Shown here piece after piece: positions 1-8,543 of a stretch of DNA of 64,000 nucleotides. The stretch comes from Streptomyces rhizosphaerihabitans. GTDB lineage: Bacteria; Actinomycetota; Actinomycetes; Streptomycetales; Streptomycetaceae. The notes under the pieces are model-generated. The model saw only the letters and a list, made by a program, of their open reading frames with translations. It was not told the DNA's origin and did no database searches. The stretch covers positions 28,146-92,145 of the forward strand of contig NZ_JAODTZ010000042.1 of NCBI RefSeq assembly GCF_025399795.1. The letters run 5' to 3'. Within the stretch, counting starts at the first letter, position 1, and each line of letters opens with the position of its first letter. The position numbers and the translations under genes were made by a program.

Positions 1-98
1 GGGACGACGCCGTGGCACTGCGTGATCTGCTCCGCGACCCCGGCTGCACCGCCGCGAAGATCGCCGTGCTGCTGCGCTCCTGGCCCGCGGTCACCTGA
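1..98 (+). CDS. 3' end of an unidentified gene (partial)
   Basis: An open frame enters from the left edge (codons in phase with position 3) and ends at TGA 96-98. The visible tail is about 31 residues, charged then hydrophobic, ending in ...RSWPAVT. Codon usage is strongly GC3-biased as in the neighbouring genes, so it is probably a real C-terminus, but it is too short to assign to a family. It is convergent with the methyltransferase downstream. Confidence 0.5.
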   Translation, partial: DDAVALRDLLRDPGCTAAKIAVLLRSWPAVT

Positions 99-209
99 TC
101 CGCGGTGACGGTTCGACCCAGGCCCGCCCGGCGGCCGGGTCGGCCGCGTTCTGGGCGGGTCGGCCCTTCGACGCGACGGCTGGTCGGGTCTTGGACGGGC
201 CGGGTCGGC

Positions 210-998
210 TCAACGGACGCGCGCCACTCCCGCGTAGATACCACTGTCCTCCGGCTTGGGCCTGCGGGCAGACCTGAACCACTCCGTCGCCGTCACCAGG
301 CCGGGCTCGACGAGATCGAGGCCGTCGAAGAAGCTCTGCACCCCGGTCCGGGTACGGAAGCCGAGTTGGATGCCGCCCTTGGCGTACTCGGCGGTGACCT
401 GCGCGGAGAGCTCCGGAAACAGGTCGGAGGAGGCGTGCGACAACACCAGGTAACTGCCCGGGGGCAGCGTGGTGACCAGGTTGCGGACGATGTCGTGGGC
501 GTCCTGCTCGTCGGGGATGAAATGCATCAGCGCGATCAACGACAGTGCGATCGGGCGGGTGAAGTCCAGGATGTGCCGGGCGTGTTGGACGATCTCCTCG
601 GGCCGCCGCACATCGGCCTGGATGTAGTCCGTGACCCCCTCGGGCCGACTGACCAACAGCGCTTCGGCGTGACGCAGCACGATCGGGTCGTTGTCCGTGT
701 AGACGACCTTCGCCGTCGGCGTGATGTCCTGGACGATCTGGTGGAGGTTGGGCTTGGTCGGAATCCCGGTGCCGATGTCCAGGAACTGGTCGATGCCCTG
801 CTCGGCGAGCCAGGCGGACGCCCGGTGCATGAACTCGCGATTCTGCCGGGCCGCGTCCCTCGCCTCGGGCGGCAGCTTCTCTCCCACCGCCTCGTCGACC
901 GGGTAGTTGTCCTTGCCGCCCAGCAGCCAGTCATAGACCCGCGCGGGATGCGCCTTGCTGGTGTCGAGCGTTGGAAACGACTGTCGGTCGATCGTCAT
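210..998 (-). CDS. SAM-dependent methyltransferase, SAV2177/DUF574 family
   Basis: This 262-residue protein matches the actinobacterial SAV2177-type (Methyltransf_19) family. Visible signatures are the N-terminal HPARVYDWLLGGKDNYPVD block, the SAM-binding FLDIGTGIPT motif near residue 75, and VVYTDNDPIVLRHA, the acidic loop that holds the SAM ribose. Length is normal for the family, whose substrates are unknown. ATG 998 is chosen because GGGAG lies 5-6 bases upstream; an ATG 12 bases earlier has no Shine-Dalgarno sequence. The gene is monocistronic and diverges from the broken MFS gene. The family call is firm; the biological role is unknown. Confidence 0.88.
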   Translation of the reverse strand: MTIDRQSFPTLDTSKAHPARVYDWLLGGKDNYPVDEAVGEKLPPEARDAARQNREFMHRASAWLAEQGIDQFLDIGTGIPTKPNLHQIVQDITPTAKVVYTDNDPIVLRHAEALLVSRPEGVTDYIQADVRRPEEIVQHARHILDFTRPIALSLIALMHFIPDEQDAHDIVRNLVTTLPPGSYLVLSHASSDLFPELSAQVTAEYAKGGIQLGFRTRTGVQSFFDGLDLVEPGLVTATEWFRSARRPKPEDSGIYAGVARVR

Positions 999-1114
999 GG
1001 AAACTCCCATCGCACCACGAAAACGCGGCAGGCCGAGTGTTCGATCATCCTACTCGGCGGCTCCATGTGGTAGGTGCGGTAAGGGAGTTGGACTACACCT
1101 GGCCCGACCGGCCG

Positions 1115-1148
1115 AGCACCACGACATGCCCAGCACCACGACATGCCC
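1115..1148. repeat. 17-bp perfect tandem repeat, two copies
   Basis: AGCACCACGACATGCCC occurs twice head to tail, followed by a partial third copy (gagcaccagcac). It lies in the 344-base gap between the divergent methyltransferase and MFS pseudogene, which otherwise shows no gene. It could be a regulator site or simple slippage; nothing else supports either. Confidence 0.7.
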
Positions 1149-1342
1149 GAGCACCAGCACGGTCGACCGCCCACGGCTCAGCTCCGTCAGCTGCTCCGCC
1201 GGGCCTGTGGTTGCCGGGGCGGCCAGCGCGGGGCCGCGGAGCGGCCGGCCTGCCCGGTACCTGGATACGGGCAGGCCGAGCATGCTTCGGTTGCGGGGCT
1301 CCGCGAGCGCACGCAGGCTGGAGGAGAGGCCCGTGGCAGGGG

Positions 1343-2806
1343 ATGGTCGTCGTGAGCGGATCCGCAGGCCGGAGGCCCGGACTGTTCTCGCGCCGGGACC
1401 ACGCGGTCATCGCCGCCGCCTCGATCTCGATGCTGCTGGTGCAGATGGACTGGTTCGCCCTGAACCTGATGCTGCCCGTGATAGGCCGCGACTTCGGGAC
1501 ACCGACCACGAACCTGCAGTGGCTGGTGAGCGGCTACATGCTGGCACTCGGTGCGCTGATGATCGTCGGCGGGCGGGCAGCCGACCTGTACGGCCGCAGA
1601 CGGGTCATCGTCTCGGGTCTGACGGGCTTCGCCGTGATGTCGGTGGTGTGCAGCGCCGCGCGGAGCTCGGCGTGACTGACCGCGGGACGGGTGGTCCAGG
1701 GGATGACCGCCGCGCTGATCCTGCCCATCGCGGTGGCGGTCGTGACCTCGCACTTCCGCGACGATCGTCAGGGCCGGGCCGTCGGGACGGTTCTCGCCTT
1801 CAGCGAGATCGGTACGGCGCTGGGGCCGTTCGTCGGCGGGGCGTTCGCCGAGCTCGTCAGCCGGCGTGCGGTGTTTCTGCTGAACGTGCCGTTCTGCGCG
1901 CTGGCGGCCCTGCTGATGCTCCGGTACGTGAGGGAGTCGCGGGACGAGGGGGCCGCGCGGGGGATGGACCTGCCAAGTGCGGTCACCCTGGCCTGCGGTC
2001 TGACAGCGCTCATGCTCGCCGTCGACCAGGGGTCGGCCTGGGGCTGGGGCTCGGCGGCCACCGTGGCCTGCTTCGCCGCGGGCGCGGTCATGCTGTGTCT
2101 GTTCGTGGCGGTCGAGCGGCGCACGGCGGAACCGTTGATCGACCTGTCCCTGCTGGGCAACAGGCCGTTCGTGACCGTGACGGCCGCCGGCACGGTGTCG
2201 AACGTCGTGTACTGCCTCATCGCGGTGCTGTCGGCGCTGTATCTGCAGCAGGCACGCGGACTGTCGCCGTTGGACTCGGGACTGGTCTTCCTGGCCCTGT
2301 CGGCGGGAGTCGGCGCGGCGAGCTACTGGTCGGGGCACCTGGCGCGCCGGTGGCGGGCGGAGGTCCTGATGGCGGTGGGGCTGCTGCTCAGCGGGGCGGC
2401 GCTGTTCGCGCTGACCTGGGCGGATCCGCTGCCGCTGTGCACCGCGGTGTTCGCGGTGATCGGCGTGGGCATCGGGCTCGGCTGGGCACTCACCAACGCG
2501 GCGACCCAGTCGTACGTGTCCGCCGGGAGGCTGGCGGCGGCGTCCGGGCTGGTGCTCACCTCGCTGGTGCTGTGGGGCGCGGTGGCCGTGACGGTGGCCG
2601 CGACCGTACTGGAGACGATCAGTGGGTCCGCCAGTGGTGCGGCGTCCGACGGTTCGGCGATCGAGGGGGTACTGCGGGTGGTTGCCCTGCTCTCCGTGGC
2701 CGGTGCCGGGCTGCTGGTCCCGCTCATCCGCTCCAACAGCGGGACGCCGAAGGCGGATCCTGCGGCGGAGGAGGAGGCCGACGCGGTTCCTGGAACTCGC
2801 TCATAG
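1343..2806 (+). pseudogene. DHA2-type MFS drug exporter interrupted by an in-frame TGA
   Basis: The two halves lie in the same frame and together form a 14-TM-type MFS exporter of about 487 codons. The N-terminal half has WFALNLMLPVIGRDFG, the QWLVSGYMLALGAL segment and the loop motif GGRAADLYGRRR. The frame stops at TGA 1673-1675 (codon 111) and resumes at once with LTAGRVVQGMTAALILP. In this family the position before L-x-x-G-R-x-x-Q-G is usually Trp, so TGG to TGA is the simplest explanation. No frameshift is needed. The ATG at 1343 or GTG at 1352 follow GGAGGAGAGG. A sequencing error or readthrough cannot be excluded; as read, the gene encodes a 110-residue fragment. Confidence 0.82.
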
Positions 2807-2992
2807 GCCTTCGGTCCCAGGCCTTCGTCAGGTCTGTCCTGGCCATGGCCGGCCGAACGCCTCGGCCGGAGTTTCCGGAGTCCGAGGCCCGATTTCCGGT
2901 CGGCGGGGGCAGGGGAAAAAAAGGGTTGGGCGGGACGATGCTCGGGCTGGTAGCTTGCGCGTGCCGTGACGTCGACCGAGGAGGTGAGACCC

Positions 2993-3052
2993 ATGAACGC
3001 TGTATGCATGTGGGTGCTCCCCCTGTCCGTCACGGTTCGGCCCTTGCCATAG
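2993..3052 (+). CDS. 19-codon small ORF, possible leader peptide
   Basis: A strong Shine-Dalgarno sequence (GAGGAGGTGA, 2979-2988) is followed 4 bases later by ATG 2993 and a 19-codon frame (MNAVCMWVLPLSVTVRPLP) ending at TAG 3050. It lies 49 bases upstream of the alpha/beta hydrolase on the same strand. A possible promoter is TTGGGC (2926) with TAGCTT (2951). The ribosome site is stronger than that of the hydrolase itself, so it may be a translated leader. The peptide has one Cys and one Trp, which does not make an obvious attenuator. The 2807-2992 stretch otherwise shows no gene. Confidence 0.4.
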   Translation: MNAVCMWVLPLSVTVRPLP

Positions 3053-3101
3053 GTGTCGCCGGGAGCGCCTCGACAACAAGGCACTCCGAAAGGCAAGACC
3101 T

Positions 3102-3869
3102 ATGCATTCTCTGCAGTTCACCGCCGAGTCGTCGTCGAACGGCATGATCGAGCGCGACTTCATCGTGGGCGAGATCCCCGGCGTCCTGTGGTCTCCGGCC
3201 TCCGGCATCGATCGGGCGCCCCTGGTACTCATGGGGCACGGTGGCGGTACGCACAAGAAGGCACCGGCCATGGCAGGCAGGGCACAGCGCCTCGTGTCCG
3301 GCTGTGGCTTCCACGTCGCCGTCATCGACGCGCCCGGTCACGGAGACCGGCCGCGCACGGCGCACGACGAGCAGGAGATCGCCGCGCTGTACCGGGCGAG
3401 GTCGGCGGGCGAGCCGGAGGGCCCGATCGTCATCCGCTACAACGAGCACCTGGCGGAGCTCGCCGTGCCGGAGTGGCGGGCGACCCTGGACGCCCTCCAG
3501 ACACTTCCGGAGATCGGCTCGGAAGGGCTGGTCGGCTACTTCGGCATCAACATGGGGACCGCGATCGGAGTGCCGCTCGTGGCGATCGAACCCAGGATCA
3601 CGGCAGCCGTCTTCGGTCAGCACTGGCCCGATGCCCTGGCCGAGAAGGCGAAGCAGATCACCGTCCCGGTCGAGTTCGACATGCAGTGGGACGACGAGCA
3701 CATTCCGCGCGAGGCCGGTCTCGCACTGTTCGACGCCTTCGCCTCGAAGGAGAAGACGTTGCACGCCAACGCCGGCAGGCACAAGGAACTGCCCCGGTTC
3801 GAAGCCGACAGCGCGGTGCGGTTCTTCGCCCGGCACTTCGGCCGGGTCGGCGTCCCCTCATCGACGTGA
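3102..3869 (+). CDS. Alpha/beta hydrolase with Asn at the nucleophile position
   Basis: This 255-residue protein has the alpha/beta-hydrolase (dienelactone-hydrolase-like) layout. An oxyanion-type loop GHGGGTHK is near residue 46, and VIDAPGHGDRP follows strand 4. The nucleophile elbow is GYFGINMGTAIG around residues 147-158, a DD pair sits in QWDDEHIPRE, and a late His lies in GRHKELPRF. In homologues the elbow is G-x-S-x-G; here residue 150 is Asn (AAC), one transition from AGC Ser. The enzyme may be catalytically dead or use a different mechanism. The natural substrate of this group is unknown. A hairpin follows the gene. Confidence 0.85.
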   Translation: MHSLQFTAESSSNGMIERDFIVGEIPGVLWSPASGIDRAPLVLMGHGGGTHKKAPAMAGRAQRLVSGCGFHVAVIDAPGHGDRPRTAHDEQEIAALYRARSAGEPEGPIVIRYNEHLAELAVPEWRATLDALQTLPEIGSEGLVGYFGINMGTAIGVPLVAIEPRITAAVFGQHWPDALAEKAKQITVPVEFDMQWDDEHIPREAGLALFDAFASKEKTLHANAGRHKELPRFEADSAVRFFARHFGRVGVPSST

Positions 3870-3890
3870 CGTGACGTGACGTGACGTGAC
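3866..3890. repeat. (GTGAC)5 microsatellite across a stop codon
   Basis: Five perfect GTGAC units run through and past the hydrolase stop codon (TGA 3867-3869). Each unit contains TGA and the period of five changes frame, so unit gain or loss would still leave a stop. It is probably a slippage product. Confidence 0.75.
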
Positions 3891-3894
3891 CTGA

Positions 3895-3939
3895 ACTGAG
3901 GGGTATAGGCGTCCGGCCGGGTGCCGAATACCCCTCAGT
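3895..3939 (+). terminator. Hairpin terminator after the alpha/beta hydrolase
   Basis: ACTGAGGGGTAT (3895-3906) pairs perfectly with ATACCCCTCAGT (3928-3939), a 12-bp stem with a 21-base loop that begins 26 bases after the hydrolase stop. There is no U-tract, as is common for Streptomyces terminators. The rest of the 3940-4173 gap holds no gene I can support. Confidence 0.65.
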
Positions 3940-4173
3940 GCGGCCCGACAGAGTGTCATGCCGGGACGGTTTTCGGCCTCTTGCCCGTCTGCGCGGCCAG
4001 GTCGACCTCGTACAACGGCGGCGGCCCGGGCCTCGCGGATCGGCTGATCCGTGCCGTGCGGGACCTCTCGTGTCGGGTTTTGAACCGTGCTTTACACATG
4101 GACTGCAACCGCGGGCGGGCGCCGGGAGTCCAACAATGCAGTGAGGCAGGCACGATTGTGAGCCGGGGTAGAT

Positions 4174-5151
4174 GTGAAGCGACGTAGCGGTATATCGATG
4201 GCACTCGTCATGGTTGCGGTGCTGGCGGGCACCAGCGCCTGTGGCGGGGGGGCACCGAAGGCGAGTTCCGACGACGGAAAGGGCGGGTCGACAAAACCGA
4301 CGGCCAGCGCGAAGCCGTCTCCATCGAAGCCCGCGGGGCCACCGATGCTGCTGGAGACGATCACGCCGCAGACCGGTGCCACGGTCGGTGTCGCGATGCC
4401 CATCTCGGTGATATTCACCAATCCGGTGGGCGCGAAGGCCCGCGCCGACGTCGAGAAGCACATGAAGGTGACCAGCTCCCAGCCGATGACCGGTGCGTGG
4501 CACTGGTTCGGGGACCGGCGCGCCGACTGGCGGCCCAAGTCGTACTGGGCCGCCGGTACGAAGGTGAAGGTCACCGCCGATCTGAAGGGTGTGGCCAACG
4601 GCAACGGCCGCTACGGCACGCGTTCCTACGTGCACGACTTCACCGTCGGTGACGATGTCCGTGCGGATGTGTCCGTCACCGGACACACCATGAAGGTGAC
4701 GAAGAACGGCGCGCCCGTGCGCACCCTGTCGATCAACGCGGGGAGCGCCGAGTACCCCACGTGGAACGGCGTCATGGCGGTGATCGACAAGCAGGAGAAG
4801 GTCCACATGACCTCGTGCAGCGTCGGCATCAGCTGCACCAAGGGCGCCGCCAACTACTACGACCTGACCCTTCCCTGGGATGTTCACCTCACCCAGTCCG
4901 GCACCTACGTCCATTACTCGACGGGTGACCCGAACCCCGGCAGTGGCAGTGCCCGGGGCTCGCACGGCTGTGTCCACCTGTCGATGTCCGACGCCAAGTG
5001 GTTCTACGGCCAGGTCAAGCAGGGCGACCCGGTGTCCGTCACGGGCTCCCCGCGGGCGAAGGCCTCGGCCGACAACGGCTACGCCGCCTTCAACCTGAGC
5101 TGGGACCAGTGGCTGGCGGGCAGCGCGAGCGGAGAAGCCACCGCGGGGTGA
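4174..5151 (+). CDS. L,D-transpeptidase lipoprotein (YkuD domain)
   Basis: A secreted 325-residue peptidoglycan cross-linking enzyme that forms 3-3 (meso-DAP to meso-DAP) bridges. The N-terminus has a signal and a lipobox-like AGTSAC, with the Cys near residue 23 as predicted lipidation site. A Ser/Lys/Pro-rich linker, an Ig-like domain (about 58-160) and a C-terminal YkuD catalytic domain follow. The catalytic motif SHGCVHL is intact, with Cys about residue 266 and an upstream His in TYVHYSTGD. Length and order match mycobacterial and streptomycete Ldt proteins. The GTG start at 4174 is chosen because it begins the basic signal MKRRSG. It is convergent with the lipid-kinase gene, with a hairpin between them. 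Confidence 0.92.
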   Translation: MKRRSGISMALVMVAVLAGTSACGGGAPKASSDDGKGGSTKPTASAKPSPSKPAGPPMLLETITPQTGATVGVAMPISVIFTNPVGAKARADVEKHMKVTSSQPMTGAWHWFGDRRADWRPKSYWAAGTKVKVTADLKGVANGNGRYGTRSYVHDFTVGDDVRADVSVTGHTMKVTKNGAPVRTLSINAGSAEYPTWNGVMAVIDKQEKVHMTSCSVGISCTKGAANYYDLTLPWDVHLTQSGTYVHYSTGDPNPGSGSARGSHGCVHLSMSDAKWFYGQVKQGDPVSVTGSPRAKASADNGYAAFNLSWDQWLAGSASGEATAG

Positions 5152-5157
5152 CGTGCG

Positions 5158-5183
5158 CGTCCGCGACGGGTCCGTCGCGGACG
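5158..5183. terminator. Bidirectional terminator hairpin
   Basis: CGTCCGCGACGG and CCGTCGCGGACG form a perfect 12-bp stem with a 2-base loop, centred between the convergent L,D-transpeptidase stop (5151) and the lipid-kinase stop (5209). The position suits termination of both transcripts. Confidence 0.75.
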
Positions 5184-5208
5184 TGTCGATGCACCGGGTC
5201 CGGGGCGG

Positions 5209-6090
5209 TCAGAAGAGCATGGCCAGATCGCCCGGCCGCACCCGGGCCGTGACGGGGAGGGTGGCCTCGACCTCCCCGTCGGCGCCGTAGGGCACGGGCC
5301 GGTCGGCCTCGATGCGGATCTCCCGGCCCCGCAGGATCACCACTTCGGGGCGCTCGGTGTGCGCGCCGGTCTTCAGCTCGTTCATCAGGGTGAAGAACAG
5401 ACGGCGCGGGGCCTCCCGGATCATGACGACGTCCAGCAGGCCGTCGTCCGTCCGGGCGTCCGGAGCGATGATGCGTCCGGAGCCGTAGTAGGCGGAGTTG
5501 GCGGCCACGACGGTGTAGCCGCGGTGGAGGTGTTCGTCTCCGTCGACGGTGACGCGGTACGACGCCGGACGCCAGCCGGTGACCGCGCGCAGACCGCCGG
5601 CGTAGTACGAGGCGGCTCCGCGCAGCAGGCGTGCGTGGTTGGCGTGCTGGTTGGCGAGCGCGTCGACGCCCGCGTACACGCTGCCCAGGACCACGGTGCG
5701 GGGGTGCACCGCCGATTCCACCTCGATGGTGTCGACGCGTCGCGGCTCGTGACAGAGCAGGACGCGGGCCAGGTCCGGTGCGGCGGTGGGCAGTCGGAGC
5801 GCACGGGCGAAGTCGTTCCCGCGGCCCGCCGGTACCAGGCCGAGCACGGTGTCCGTCCCGCTGAGGGCACCGCCGATGCCGCCGGCGATCCCGTCACCGC
5901 CGACGGCGAGGACGATCCGGCCCTGTTCCCCGGCGTGGAGTGCGAGCTCCTGCGCGTGGGCCAGGCTGCGGCTGTACTCGGTCTCCAGTCCGGCTCCGGC
6001 CTCCCGGAGCAGGCGGGCGACCGGTAGCAGCGCCGCCGCCCCGGTGGAGCCGCCCGCAGTGGGGTTGACGACGGCGGTGAACTGTCGCAT
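5209..6090 (-). CDS. Diacylglycerol/sphingosine-kinase-like lipid kinase (YegS/Rv2252/BmrU family)
   Basis: A 293-residue ATP-dependent lipid kinase of the DAGK catalytic family. Visible features are the N-terminal VVNPTAGG, the nucleotide loop VGGDGIAGGIGG (residues about 60-72; the usual Thr after GGDG is Ile), and LVPAGRGNDFARAL. The C-terminal beta-sandwich has DDGLLDVVMI. Its likely product is a phosphatidic-acid-type phospholipid. ATG 6090 is chosen because GGAGG lies about 7 bases upstream; the longer frame reaches into repetitive DNA. It heads in the same direction as the flavoprotein gene upstream, and the set DAG kinase, flavoprotein, TetR, GlpD is conserved in mycobacteria. Confidence 0.88.
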   Translation of the reverse strand: MRQFTAVVNPTAGGSTGAAALLPVARLLREAGAGLETEYSRSLAHAQELALHAGEQGRIVLAVGGDGIAGGIGGALSGTDTVLGLVPAGRGNDFARALRLPTAAPDLARVLLCHEPRRVDTIEVESAVHPRTVVLGSVYAGVDALANQHANHARLLRGAASYYAGGLRAVTGWRPASYRVTVDGDEHLHRGYTVVAANSAYYGSGRIIAPDARTDDGLLDVVMIREAPRRLFFTLMNELKTGAHTERPEVVILRGREIRIEADRPVPYGADGEVEATLPVTARVRPGDLAMLF

Positions 6091-6136
6091 CGGTGTGCCT
6101 CCGGGCGGGGTCGGGTGGGACGGAGAGGTGCGGGGG

Positions 6137-6232
6137 CGGAGCCTGAGCACGGCAACGGATTCGGCGCCGAAGCCGAAGCCGAAGCCGGATCCTGAGCAAG
6201 GCAACGGCGCTGGAGCCGGCGCCGGAGCCACA
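6137..6232. repeat. Low-complexity duplicated block upstream of the lipid kinase
   Basis: CCTGAGCA(C/A)GGCAACGG occurs twice about 50 bases apart, separated by GCCGAA triplet-pair repeats (three units) and followed by GCCGGA-type repeats. It fills the 189-base gap between the lipid kinase and the flavoprotein gene. No gene is supported here. Confidence 0.6.
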
Positions 6233-6279
6233 TGACGCACCGGCGGCCCTGGGCCGCCGGGAGGCGCGCAGTGCGGGAC

Positions 6280-7869
6280 TCAGTCGATGGGCAGCAGGAT
6301 CCCGGGATTGAGAAGACCGTCGGGGTCCAGCCGCCGCTTGACGGCCCGCAGGGCCTCGATGCCCAGCGGCCCCGCCTCCCGGAGATACCAGTCGCGGTGA
6401 TCCGTTCCCACTCCGTGGTGGTGGCTGATGGTTCCGCCCGCGCCCAGGACGGCCTCGTTGGCGGCCTGCTTGGCGGGTGCCCAGTGGGCCACGGCGTCCT
6501 CGCCCTGGGCGGAGACCACGGTGAAGTAGAGCGAGGCACCGTTCTCGTAGACGTGCGAGATGTGGCACATGACCAGGGGCGGGGTTCCCGCGGCGGAGAG
6601 CGTCCCGGTCAGTGCGGCGCGCACTGCGGCGTAGAGCTCGGGTACGCGTGACCAGAAGGTCGCGGTCTCCAGGGTCTCCGCGAAGGCCCCGGCGTCGAGC
6701 AGGGCGTCGCGCAGATAGGGCGCCGAGTAGCGGCCGTGCGCCCAGCGTTCGCCGGGCTCGGCCCCCAGGTAGGTGCCTCCGGCCGCGCGCAGGACCGCGG
6801 CGGCTTGCTCGCGACGGTATGCCGTGTCCTCCTCGGTTCCCTCGTATCCGGCGATCGCCGTGCATCCGGCGTCCGTCGGTGCCTCGGCCGAACCGATGGC
6901 GTCGGGCTGGGCGAGGCCGACGAAGGTCTCGGTCTCGTCGGACAGCCGCAGCACCGTGGGGCGCGGTCCGTCCTGGGCGAGCCGGCGCAGAGCGGTGGTG
7001 CCCTCTTCGAAGGAGGCGAACCGCCACCCCTCGTAGATTCGGGTCTGCGGCAGCGGCCTGATCCGTACGGTGACGGAGGTGATGACGCCGAAGGCGCCCT
7101 CGGAGCCGAGGATCAGCTGCCGCAGGTCGGGGCCGGCCGCCGAGCGGGGCGCGCGGCCCACGTCCAGGGTGCCTTTCGGGGTCGCGAGGGTGAGACCGAG
7201 GACCATCTCGTCGAAGCGGCCGTATCCGGCGGAGGCCTGTCCGCTGGAACGGGCAGCGGCGAATCCGCCGATGGTGGCCCACTCGTAGGACTGCGGGAAG
7301 TGCCCGAGGGTGAACCCGTACTCGGCGAGGAGCGCCTCCGCGTCGGGGGCGCGCAGGCCCGGCTGGAGGGTGGCTGTGCGGGAGACGGGGTCGATGTCGA
7401 GCATGCCGTTCATACGGCGCAGGTCGAGGGCGACGAAGGTGCTCCGCTCGGGGGCGAGGCCGCCGACCACGGAGGTGCCGCCGCCGAACGGGACCACGGC
7501 GAGACCGTGTTCGGCGCAGGCGCGCAGCACGGCGAGCACCTCGTCGTGCGTCGCGGGCAGGACGACGGCCGCGGGGGCGTCCCCGGCATCGCCCGCGCGG
7601 ATCTTCAGCAGATCGGGTGTGGACTTTCCGCGGGTGTGCCTGATCCGGCTCTCCGTGTCGGTGCGCACATGGGCCGCACCGCCGACGGCGTCCGCCAGCG
7701 CGCGCAGGGCGGTGGCCGGCGGGGGTTCGGGGACGGAGATCTCCTCAAGATCGTGCGTGTCGGTGTCCCGCGGCTTGACGCCGAGCAGATCCCGCAGCAG
7801 TCCGGTCACCGAGTCGGGCAGCGGTGCCGCCTTGGCCGGGTCGCCCCAGCCACTCCACAGCATGTCCAT
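6280..7869 (-). CDS. FAD-linked oxidase, alkyldihydroxyacetonephosphate-synthase-like
   Basis: A 529-residue flavoprotein of the VAO/PCMH fold. It shares the alkyl-DHAP synthase pattern: RIRHTRGKSTPDLL near residue 75, FAD-binding PFGGGTSVVGGL near 125, and FPQSYEWATIGGFAAARSSG followed by AGYGRFDEM. The C-terminal active-site block TISHHHGVGTDHRDWYL resembles the AGPS His cluster. The expected chemistry is ether-bond formation on acyl-DHAP, or a related flavin reaction; substrate is unproven in actinobacteria. The start at 7869 has AGGA 9 bases upstream. It diverges from the TetR gene and shares synteny with M. tuberculosis Rv2251. Confidence 0.85.
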   Translation of the reverse strand: MDMLWSGWGDPAKAAPLPDSVTGLLRDLLGVKPRDTDTHDLEEISVPEPPPATALRALADAVGGAAHVRTDTESRIRHTRGKSTPDLLKIRAGDAGDAPAAVVLPATHDEVLAVLRACAEHGLAVVPFGGGTSVVGGLAPERSTFVALDLRRMNGMLDIDPVSRTATLQPGLRAPDAEALLAEYGFTLGHFPQSYEWATIGGFAAARSSGQASAGYGRFDEMVLGLTLATPKGTLDVGRAPRSAAGPDLRQLILGSEGAFGVITSVTVRIRPLPQTRIYEGWRFASFEEGTTALRRLAQDGPRPTVLRLSDETETFVGLAQPDAIGSAEAPTDAGCTAIAGYEGTEEDTAYRREQAAAVLRAAGGTYLGAEPGERWAHGRYSAPYLRDALLDAGAFAETLETATFWSRVPELYAAVRAALTGTLSAAGTPPLVMCHISHVYENGASLYFTVVSAQGEDAVAHWAPAKQAANEAVLGAGGTISHHHGVGTDHRDWYLREAGPLGIEALRAVKRRLDPDGLLNPGILLPID

Positions 7870-7930
7870 GAACGTAGTCCTCATCGGTCGGTTCGCGACG
7901 CGCCGTCTCCCGCACGGCCGCACAGGGCGT

Positions 7931-7944
7931 TACACTGTGACACA
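7931..7944 (+). promoter_or_regulatory. Probable leaderless promoter of the TetR-glpD-like operon
   Basis: TACACT (7931-7936) fits the TAnnnT -10 pattern and ends 7 bases before ATG 7944, so transcription would start at or next to the A of the start codon. There is no Shine-Dalgarno sequence. The small palindrome TGTGACACA (7936-7944) overlaps the start and could be part of the TetR site. The -35 region is poor. Confidence 0.45.
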
Positions 7945-8543
7945 TGACGCCTATTCGTCACAACCATTCGGACAGTGATCCCGTCCTCGACGCCGTACGC
8001 GACTGCGTCCTGGCGGTCGGAGTCCGGCGCACCACCCTGACGGACGTGGCCCGGCGTGCCGGCGTCTCGCGCATGACGCTCTACCGGCGCTGGCCCGATG
8101 TGCGGTCGCTGGTCGGTGATCTGATGACCCGTGAATGGGTCGACGCGGCGACCGGCGCCATGCCGGAGCGGCGGCCGGGCCAGGAGACGCGCTCCCTGAT
8201 CGTCGACGGGCTGGTGGCCGGAGTCGAGGCGTTCCGGGCCCACCCCCTCTTCCGCAAGATCATCGATGTCGACCCCGAACTGCTGCTGCCCTACGTACTG
8301 GACCGCCGCGGAGCCAGCCAGGAAGCTCTTCTGGGCTTCCTCGCCGACTCCCTGGCGGAGGGCCACGCCGACGGGTCGGTGCGGCTCGCCCCCACGAGAC
8401 GGCAGGCACGTGCCGTGCTGCTGGTGGTCCAGTCCTTCACCCTGTCGCTGCGGACCATGACCGACGAGGACGACCCCGAACTGACCAGCACCGCCTTCCT
8501 CGACGAGCTGCGCACCCTTCTGGAGAGGACCCTCACGCCATGA
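7944..8543 (+). CDS. TetR-family transcriptional regulator
   Basis: A 199-residue regulator. The N-terminal helix-turn-helix is visible at about residues 24-55 (VRRTTLTDVARRAGVSRMTLYRRWPD), followed by a helical ligand domain of usual length. It overlaps the glycerol-3-phosphate dehydrogenase gene by 4 bases (ATGA), so the two are translationally coupled, and it diverges from the flavoprotein gene. It probably controls both directions, as suggested for the equivalent Rv2250c neighbourhood. The ligand is unknown; a lipid or acyl-CoA would suit the context, by inference only. Confidence 0.87.
   Translation: MTPIRHNHSDSDPVLDAVRDCVLAVGVRRTTLTDVARRAGVSRMTLYRRWPDVRSLVGDLMTREWVDAATGAMPERRPGQETRSLIVDGLVAGVEAFRAHPLFRKIIDVDPELLLPYVLDRRGASQEALLGFLADSLAEGHADGSVRLAPTRRQARAVLLVVQSFTLSLRTMTDEDDPELTSTAFLDELRTLLERTLTP

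Noticed and set aside
7936..7944. TGTGACACA as a separate TetR operator
   Set aside because: Only a 9-bp palindrome overlapping the start codon. It is too short to call independently, so it is mentioned only within the promoter entry.
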